The notes below the pieces were generated by a model. That model saw only the letters and a list, made by a program, of their open reading frames with translations, did no database searches and was not told the origin of the DNA. Positions 7,517 to 11,137 of a DNA stretch of 11,137 bases are shown here, one piece after another. Position 1 is the first letter of the stretch, and every line of letters starts with the position of its first letter. The position numbers and the translations under genes are program-made. This DNA is from Pseudonocardiales bacterium (GTDB taxonomy: Bacteria; Actinomycetota; Actinomycetes; Mycobacteriales; Jatrophihabitantaceae): the NCBI GenBank assembly GCA_030840415.1, contig JAVEEO010000288.1, positions 1-11,137 of the forward strand. Reading direction: 5' to 3'.

Positions 7517-8010
7517 TCCGCTCGCTTCTGCTCGGCCCGCAGCCGGGACAGCGGCAGCACCAGCCACAGGCTGACGAAGAACACCGCCAGCACCCCGGTC
7601 ACCACGGCCGCGAAGGTCCGTCCGACCACGTAGTCGAGGATCAGCAGGACGCCGCTGAGCACCGCCAGCAGCAGGAAGCTGGTGCCGCCCAGCGCCAGCG
7701 CGTTGGTGATCCGGACCAGCTCGTCCTTCAGGCCGTGCCGGAACACCAGGCGATGGAAGGCAACCGGTGCCACCAGCAGGGCGATGGACACCGTGCAGAA
7801 CAGCAGGGTGATGACGTAGATGGTGCGCTGCAGATCGTCCAGGGTCTGGAAGCGCTGCTGGAAGGCGATCGAGAGCATGAAGGCGAAGAGGATCTGTACG
7901 CCGGTCTCGGCGACCCGCAGCTCTTGCAGCAACTCGCTGTAGTTGCGGTCCAGCCGGTCGGCCTCCGACTCGTCCCGGCCGTCGGCACCGGTTCGGTTGG
8001 CGTCAGCCAC
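7513..8010 (-). CDS. DUF6328 family membrane protein
   Basis: This is a small 165-residue membrane protein of unknown function. After a charged, hydrophilic N-terminus comes NYSELLQELRVAETGVQILFAF (about 23-44), the hallmark start of DUF6328. Four hydrophobic helices follow, at about 36-54, 65-85, 105-130 and 132-153, with APVAFHRLVFRHG between the second and third. A basic tail (LRAEQKRAD) ends the protein. I chose the GTG at 8008-8010 because AAGGGA lies eight bases upstream and the length fits the family. The frame continues upstream through the intergenic 14-bp repeats and the antisense of the next gene, which is not protein-like. The stop overlaps the stop of the convergent membrane protein gene in the four bases CTAG. 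No partner gene is evident and no function should be inferred. Confidence 0.85.
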   Translation of the reverse strand: MADANRTGADGRDESEADRLDRNYSELLQELRVAETGVQILFAFMLSIAFQQRFQTLDDLQRTIYVITLLFCTVSIALLVAPVAFHRLVFRHGLKDELVRITNALALGGTSFLLLAVLSGVLLILDYVVGRTFAAVVTGVLAVFFVSLWLVLPLSRLRAEQKRAD

Positions 8011-8036
8011 GATAGCGGTCCCTTCGTCGGTGGTGG

Positions 8037-8084
8037 TCCAGCGGTGGTGTTCCAGCGGTGGTGTTCCAGCGGTAATGGTCCAGC
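8037..8084. repeat. 14-bp tandem repeat, about 3.4 copies, in a divergent intergenic region
   Basis: The unit TCCAGCGGTGGTGT occurs at 8037-8050 and identically at 8051-8064. A diverged copy (TCCAGCGGTAATGG) is at 8065-8078 and a partial TCCAGC at 8079-8084. GGTGG immediately before 8037 suggests a further decayed copy. The period is not a multiple of three, which argues against coding. The array lies in the 144-bp gap between the divergent DUF6328 (-) and DUF72 (+) genes, upstream of the ribosome site of the former. Confidence 0.8.
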
Positions 8085-8119
8085 CTCGCATGCGTTCCTC
8101 AGCTACCAGGCCCGGCACC

Positions 8120-8154
8120 GGCACCATCCGGGTGCCTGCCCCTAGGTTGAAAGC
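8120..8154 (+). promoter_or_regulatory. Candidate leaderless promoter and small inverted repeat before the DUF72 gene
   Basis: TAGGTT (8143-8148) matches TANNNT and ends six bases before ATG 8155, as expected of a leaderless actinobacterial transcript. Only a weak GAAAG could act as a ribosome site. Just upstream, GGCACC (8120-8125) and GGTGCC (8131-8136) form a six-base stem with a five-base loop about where a -35 element would sit, so it could be an operator. It is too short and lacks the T-run of a terminator. No recognisable -35 is present. Confidence 0.35.
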
Positions 8155-8997
8155 ATGAACGCCTGGGTCGGCATCTCCGGCTGGATCTACCCGCCCTGGC
8201 GCGGGGACTTCTACCCGGCGGGCCTGCCGCACCGGCGGGAGCTGGCCTATGCCGCCTCGCAACTGTCCTCGATCGAGATCAACGGCTCGTTCTACGCCCT
8301 GCAACGGCCCACCAGTTACCACCGCTGGGCCGCCGAGACGCCGCCGGGTTTCGTGTTCTCGGTCAAGGGCGGCCGCTTCATCACCCACATGAAGAAGCTG
8401 CGCGACGTCCGGACGCCGCTGGCCAACTTCTTCGGCTCGGGGGTGCTGGCGCTGCAGGACAAGCTCGGGCCGTTGCTCTGGCAGCTGCCGCCGACGCTGG
8501 GCTTCGACGCCGACCGGCTGACCGACTTCTTCACCGGGCTGCCGGCCTCCACCGGTGAAGCCGCCTACCTGGCCCGGCAGCACGACGACCGGCTGACCGG
8601 CCGGGCCTGGACCGGCGTGCTGGCCGACCGGCCGTTACGGCACGCGGTGGAGGTCAGGCACGACAGCTACCGCACGCCGGCCTTCGTGGAGTTGCTGCGC
8701 CAGCTCGGCGTGGGCCTGGTGGTGGCCGACACCGCCGGCCGCTGGCCGCAGCTGTTCGACGTCACCGCCGACTTCGTCTACGTCCGGTTGCACGGTGCGC
8801 AGGAGCTCTACGTCAGCGGCTACAGCCCGGACGAGCTGGCCGTCTGGGCCGAGCGGATCCGGGGCTGGACCGGCGCCGGCCTGGACGTGTACGTGTACTT
8901 CGACAACGACGTCAAGGTCCGCGCGCCCTACGACGCCCAGGCCCTGCAGGCGCTGCTCGCGAGTCGGGAAACCCCCCGGCTCGCACCGGTCAGCTGA
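8155..8997 (+). CDS. DUF72 (YecE-like) TIM-barrel protein
   Basis: This 280-residue soluble protein belongs to the widespread DUF72/YecE family, which has a TIM-barrel fold and no firmly established function. Family marks seen in order are VGISGWIYPPWRGDFYP at the N-terminus (about 4-20), a SSIEINGSFYALQRP strand (39-53), FVFSVKGGRFITH (63-75), LLWQLPP (near 108), HAVEVRHDSY (near 163-172), YVRLHGAQELYVSGYS (near 209-224) and VYVYFDNDVKVRAPYDA (near 246-262). The length is usual for the family. ATG 8155 starts exactly at the conserved N-terminal strand, so it is preferred. It is transcribed alone, divergently from the DUF6328 gene. Its last eight bases overlap the 3' end of the convergent Rieske gene. 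Nothing around it reveals a substrate. Confidence 0.92.
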   Translation: MNAWVGISGWIYPPWRGDFYPAGLPHRRELAYAASQLSSIEINGSFYALQRPTSYHRWAAETPPGFVFSVKGGRFITHMKKLRDVRTPLANFFGSGVLALQDKLGPLLWQLPPTLGFDADRLTDFFTGLPASTGEAAYLARQHDDRLTGRAWTGVLADRPLRHAVEVRHDSYRTPAFVELLRQLGVGLVVADTAGRWPQLFDVTADFVYVRLHGAQELYVSGYSPDELAVWAERIRGWTGAGLDVYVYFDNDVKVRAPYDAQALQALLASRETPRLAPVS

Positions 8998-9895
8998 CCG
9001 GGTCCATCCGCAACGAACGCACCTCACCGGTGTGCCGCAGCTGGATCGAGCCGTAGCGGGTCCGCACCTCGTAGGCGCGCTGGCCACGGGTCGCCGGGCC
9101 GGTCAGCAGCTGGCCGTCGCTGACCCGGAACTTGGTGTAGTGCCAGGGGCAGACGATGCAGCCGTCCTTGAACTCGCCCTCGTGCAGCGGGCCGCCGCGG
9201 TGGCTGCACCGGTCGGCGATGGCGTAGAGCTGGCCGCGGGTGCGCACCAGCAGTACCGGCAGCTTGCCGTCATAGACCAGCGTCGGCTGCTCGTCGACCA
9301 GGTCGGCCTCGGGCAGCACGTCGGTCCATTCATCGGAGGCGTGGTCGAAGGCGGTGGTGTCCACCCCGACGCCCCGGGCGTAGCTGAGGTGGCCGCCCAG
9401 CCAGCCGGTGACTCCGAGGATCAGCGCACCGGCCGCTGCCAGGCCCGCTCCCAGACCCTGCCGCTGCCGGCGGCGGGCCAACCAGCTGCCGGTGTAGAGG
9501 CCCAGCGCGAGCTGGTTGCCGACCGCGTGCACGAAGCCGACCCGGCGCTCGGCGAGCCGGGTGTCGGCCCAGTCGCTGGTGCCGGTCAGCGCGGCCGGTA
9601 TCGCCGCGGCGATACCCAGGCCGACCAGCTTCGTGGCCGCGGCCCGCCCCGCCGGGCCGGCGGTCAGGTCCAGGTAGCTGGCCCCGAGCCAGGAACCCAG
9701 CGGGACCACCACCAGCACCGGATGCAGCGGATGCCCGGCGGCCGTGCCGCTCAGTGCGCTGCGCAGCGCGGGGACGGAGTCGAGTCGCTTCTGGATCCCG
9801 TTGGCGAGCCGGTCGGCGACCGGGTCCAGCACGGTGGTTCGCTCGACCCGGTCGATCAGGCCGTCCAGGGCGCGGTTCGTTCGCCAGCTCAGCAT
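8990..9895 (-). CDS. DUF2231-Rieske [2Fe-2S] fusion protein
   Basis: This 301-residue membrane-anchored iron-sulfur protein is probably an electron carrier or redox subunit. An N-terminal amphipathic segment leads into a DUF2231 membrane domain opening with GHPLHPVLVVVPLGSW (54-69). About four helices follow (57-78, 88-104, 122-140, 150-172). A linker of about 20 residues leads to a Rieske domain (about 195-300) with CSH (C230, H232) and CPWH (C249, H252), all four cluster ligands being present. This fusion is common in actinobacteria; the redox partner is unknown, and no oxygenase or reductase gene is adjacent. The start ATG (9895-9893) has AAGG five bases upstream. The stop lies inside the convergent DUF72 gene, an eight-base overlap. 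It is divergent from the regulator gene, so that regulator could control it; this is speculation. Confidence 0.92.
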   Translation of the reverse strand: MLSWRTNRALDGLIDRVERTTVLDPVADRLANGIQKRLDSVPALRSALSGTAAGHPLHPVLVVVPLGSWLGASYLDLTAGPAGRAAATKLVGLGIAAAIPAALTGTSDWADTRLAERRVGFVHAVGNQLALGLYTGSWLARRRQRQGLGAGLAAAGALILGVTGWLGGHLSYARGVGVDTTAFDHASDEWTDVLPEADLVDEQPTLVYDGKLPVLLVRTRGQLYAIADRCSHRGGPLHEGEFKDGCIVCPWHYTKFRVSDGQLLTGPATRGQRAYEVRTRYGSIQLRHTGEVRSLRMDPVS

Positions 9896-10112
9896 GTCAG
9901 CCTTACCCGGGCGGCCAGTGCGTGAGCGGCACTACGCAAGCCCGTGTGCTCAGGGGGTAGCTGCGGGTTCAGCTTGGCTGAGATTAGCGTGGGCCGCCCG
10001 TCCGGCGGTCGTCGGCGACCCAGCGCGGAGGGCGAGGCTCGGCTATGAGCCCGACCACACCTGCTAGCAGCCCGCTTGCAATTGTTAGCAGGGGCGGGGC
10101 ACGCTGGGAGAC
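9896..10112. promoter_or_regulatory. 217-bp divergent intergenic region
   Basis: This region lies between the Rieske fusion (-) and the XRE regulator (+). It should hold promoters for both. It includes a minus-strand TANNNT match (TAATCT, 9986-9981), a small hairpin (GGCTC at 10036-10040 with GAGCC at 10047-10051) and the paired 9-bp sites listed separately. No convincing -35/-10 pair and no small gene is seen. Confidence 0.45.
10061..10091. promoter_or_regulatory. Candidate operator: two TGYTAGCAG sites 21 bp apart
   Basis: TGCTAGCAG (10062-10070) and TGTTAGCAG (10083-10091) match at eight of nine bases with start points 21 bp apart, two helical turns. The first lies within a perfect 10-bp palindrome CTGCTAGCAG (10061-10070). 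The second is preceded by TTGCAATTG. They end 21 bp before the regulator's GTG start, a suitable place for autoregulation by the XRE protein. This is a pattern only, and the binding protein is inferred. Confidence 0.35.
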
Positions 10113-10559
10113 GTGAACGTTGACGGGCTCAAGGAGACGGCGGCCAAGGCACCGATGATCGGTGTCGGCACCATCGGCGACTTCATCCGCGAGCAGCGCC
10201 AGCAGGCCCAGGTTTCGTTGCGCCAGCTCTCCAAGCTTGCCGGCGTTTCCAATCCCTACCTGTCCCAGGTCGAGCGCGGCCTGCGCCGGCCGAGTGCCGA
10301 GATCCTGCAGCAGATCGCCAAGGGATTGCGCATTTCGGCCGAGCAGCTCTACGTACGGGCCGGGATTCTGGAGGATCGGCCGGCCGGTTCGGAGCTGATC
10401 CCGGCCATCCTGGCCGACCAGGGGCTGACCGAGCGCCAGAAGAACGTTCTCGTCGAGATCTATGAGTCTTTCCGCCGTGAGAACCGCGCTGCCGGCCTCG
10501 ACCCGACGCCGGACGCAGCACGGCCGAACGCCGCTGACGCGGCAACTGAGAAGGAGTAA
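10113..10559 (+). CDS. XRE-family helix-turn-helix regulator (Rv0474-like)
   Basis: This is a 148-residue DNA-binding protein. The cro/C1-type HTH spans about 20-78: IGDFIREQRQQAQ forms the first helix, SLRQLSKLAG (35-44) the second and NPYLSQVERGLRRPS (47-61) the recognition helix and turn. Residues 95-125 form a second helical segment (LTERQKNVLVEIYESFRREN) that may mediate dimerisation, and the tail is Ala/Pro/Asp-rich and disordered. From memory it resembles mycobacterial Rv0474, which sits directly before hbhA as here. GTG 10113 has GGGAG only two bases upstream, which is short. ATG 10155 has AAGG five bases upstream and would remove 14 variable residues while keeping the whole HTH, so the start is unsettled. 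The AAGGAG site of the next gene lies within its last codons. It may be autoregulated through the paired sites upstream. Confidence 0.9.
   Translation: MNVDGLKETAAKAPMIGVGTIGDFIREQRQQAQVSLRQLSKLAGVSNPYLSQVERGLRRPSAEILQQIAKGLRISAEQLYVRAGILEDRPAGSELIPAILADQGLTERQKNVLVEIYESFRRENRAAGLDPTPDAARPNAADAATEKE
10551..10556 (+). promoter_or_regulatory. Strong ribosome binding site of the HbhA-like gene
   Basis: A perfect AAGGAG forms the last two sense codons of the regulator gene and stands seven bases before ATG 10564. This implies efficient, probably coupled translation of the downstream protein from one transcript. Confidence 0.8.
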
Positions 10560-10563
10560 CCAC

Positions 10564-11137
10564 ATGTCGATCGCCACCGACGTCCGCGCGTACGCGGACC
10601 TGGCCCTGGAGCAGGGCAAGAGCGCACTCAGCCAGGCGGGCACCGCCGTGGTCAACGCCAACAAGCGGCTGGCCACCGATGCCCCCAAGCCGGTGCTGGC
10701 CGCCCTGGGCGTGGCCGACCTGGTCGCCGACACCCTCGGCAAGCAGGCCGAGGCGCTCGGCAAGCAGGCCGGTCACCTCGGCAAGCGGGTCGAGTCGCTG
10801 CCGGCCGACGCCGCCGGCAACGTCGTCAAGGTGCAGGAGACCAGCCTGGCGCTGCTCAACCGCACCCAGGACGACGCGATCGCCCGGTTCGCCGAGCTGC
10901 GCGACCGGCTGGACACCGGCGTGGGCACGGTCAGGGCGCTGCCGCAACTGTCCGTGGTCGCCGCCGGCACCACCACGGTCTACCTCAGCAACGCCCGGCA
11001 GGTCTTCGGCAAGCTGACCGCCCGCGGCGAGGCGCGGCTGGCCGATCTGCGCAAGGACCCCCGGGTGAGCAAGCTGCTGGGCGAGGTGGACGAGGCCGGC
11101 ACCGCGGTCGGTGCCCGGCTCGACTCGGTGCGGTCGG
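10564..11137 (+). CDS. Heparin-binding haemagglutinin (HbhA)-like helical protein (3' end cut)
   Basis: The first 191 codons of an open frame run off the right border. The product is almost wholly helical, Ala/Leu/Lys/Arg-rich and without a signal peptide. KPVLAALGVADLVADTL (42-58) resembles the N-terminal APLLAALGAADLALATV stretch of mycobacterial HbhA as I recall it, and LTARGEARLADLR (151-163) resembles its RGEAALERLR region. HbhA is a surface adhesin that binds heparan sulfate through a C-terminal Lys/Ala-rich tail; that part would lie outside the window, so adhesin function cannot be judged. Three near-identical heptads starting LGKQA, LGKQA and LGKRV (58-78) are present. The gene follows the XRE regulator by four bases with a perfect AAGGAG, the same order as Rv0474-hbhA. 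It could equally be a generic apolipoprotein-like or lipid-associated helical protein. Confidence 0.8.
   Translation, partial: MSIATDVRAYADLALEQGKSALSQAGTAVVNANKRLATDAPKPVLAALGVADLVADTLGKQAEALGKQAGHLGKRVESLPADAAGNVVKVQETSLALLNRTQDDAIARFAELRDRLDTGVGTVRALPQLSVVAAGTTTVYLSNARQVFGKLTARGEARLADLRKDPRVSKLLGEVDEAGTAVGARLDSVRS
10735..10797 (+). repeat. 21-bp in-frame tandem repeat, three copies, in the HbhA-like gene
   Basis: Three consecutive 21-base units begin CTCGGCAAGC at 10735, 10756 and 10777. The first two share their first 16 bases and the third is diverged. Each encodes one heptad (LGKQAEA, LGKQAGH, LGKRVES), so the array extends an amphipathic helix by two turns per copy. Copy number could vary among strains. 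Confidence 0.75.

Noticed and set aside
8114..8136. GGCACC/GGTGCC stem as a terminator.
   Set aside because: The stem is six base pairs without a following T-run and lies between divergent gene starts, where no transcript should end.
8011..8583. Extension of the DUF6328 protein upstream to a 356-residue form.
   Set aside because: The extra part is antisense of the DUF72 gene and translated 14-bp repeats, while GTG 8010 has a good ribosome site and gives the family's usual length.
8795..9925. Long plus-strand frame opposite the Rieske fusion gene.
   Set aside because: It is antisense of a gene with intact DUF2231 and Rieske motifs and has the Gly/Ala/Gln/Arg composition of a shadow frame.
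9984..10947. Minus-strand frames opposite the XRE regulator and HbhA-like gene.
   Set aside because: Both real genes on the plus strand have clear motifs and ribosome sites; the minus frames show none.
10113..11137. XRE regulator plus downstream gene read as a toxin-antitoxin pair.
   Set aside because: The downstream protein is a long Ala-rich helical protein of at least 191 residues with HbhA-like segments and no toxin motif.
1..11137. tRNA or rRNA genes, CRISPR arrays, insertion sequences or phage genes.
   Set aside because: I read for cloverleaf-like segments, spaced direct repeats, terminal inverted repeats and transposase or integrase motifs and saw none; coding density leaves only three gaps, of 81, 144 and 217 bp.

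Overview
The window is GC-rich DNA with a strong G/C third-position bias, GTG starts, good Shine-Dalgarno sites and coding on nearly every base. This fits a high-GC actinomycete (Actinomycetota). The gene content (DUF2231-Rieske fusion, DUF6328, an XRE regulator next to an HbhA-like gene) agrees with that. A lineage outside Mycobacterium and Streptomyces, such as Frankiales- or Nakamurellales-like soil genera, is a guess from family resemblance only.

Left part (1-7516): the edge of a cell-surface glycan locus that probably continues beyond the left border. It holds a polysaccharide pyruvyl transferase family protein (+, 5' end cut), a PhyH-type Fe(II)/2-oxoglutarate dioxygenase (-), a 972-residue protein with two glycosyltransferase domains and a coiled-coil tail (-), and a polytopic membrane protein with an extracytoplasmic C-terminal domain (+). 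The glycosyltransferase and dioxygenase genes overlap as ATGA and form one translationally coupled unit. The pyruvyl transferase and dioxygenase genes meet tail to tail and overlap by 87 bp. Both encode C-terminal tails built on a YAxSL heptad motif. A plausible joint role is assembly, decoration and export of a surface glycan: cytoplasmic sugar transfer, pyruvyl or oxidative modification, then a membrane step by the GT-C-like protein. The glycan itself cannot be identified from this window.

Right part (7513-11137): ordinary single-gene units on alternating strands. They are a DUF6328 four-helix membrane protein (-), a DUF72/YecE TIM-barrel protein (+), a DUF2231-Rieske [2Fe-2S] fusion (-), and a two-gene unit (+) of an XRE-family regulator followed 4 bp later by a heparin-binding-haemagglutinin-like helical protein cut by the right border. 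The last pair matches the order of mycobacterial Rv0474-Rv0475 (hbhA).

All three tail-to-tail junctions overlap (87, 4 and 8 bp), leaving no room for terminators between convergent genes. The three head-to-head gaps (5528-5608, 8011-8154, 9896-10112) hold the likely control sequences: facing -10-like hexamers, a 14-bp tandem repeat, and a pair of 9-bp sites 21 bp apart. I see no RNA genes, CRISPR arrays, insertion sequences or attachment sites.
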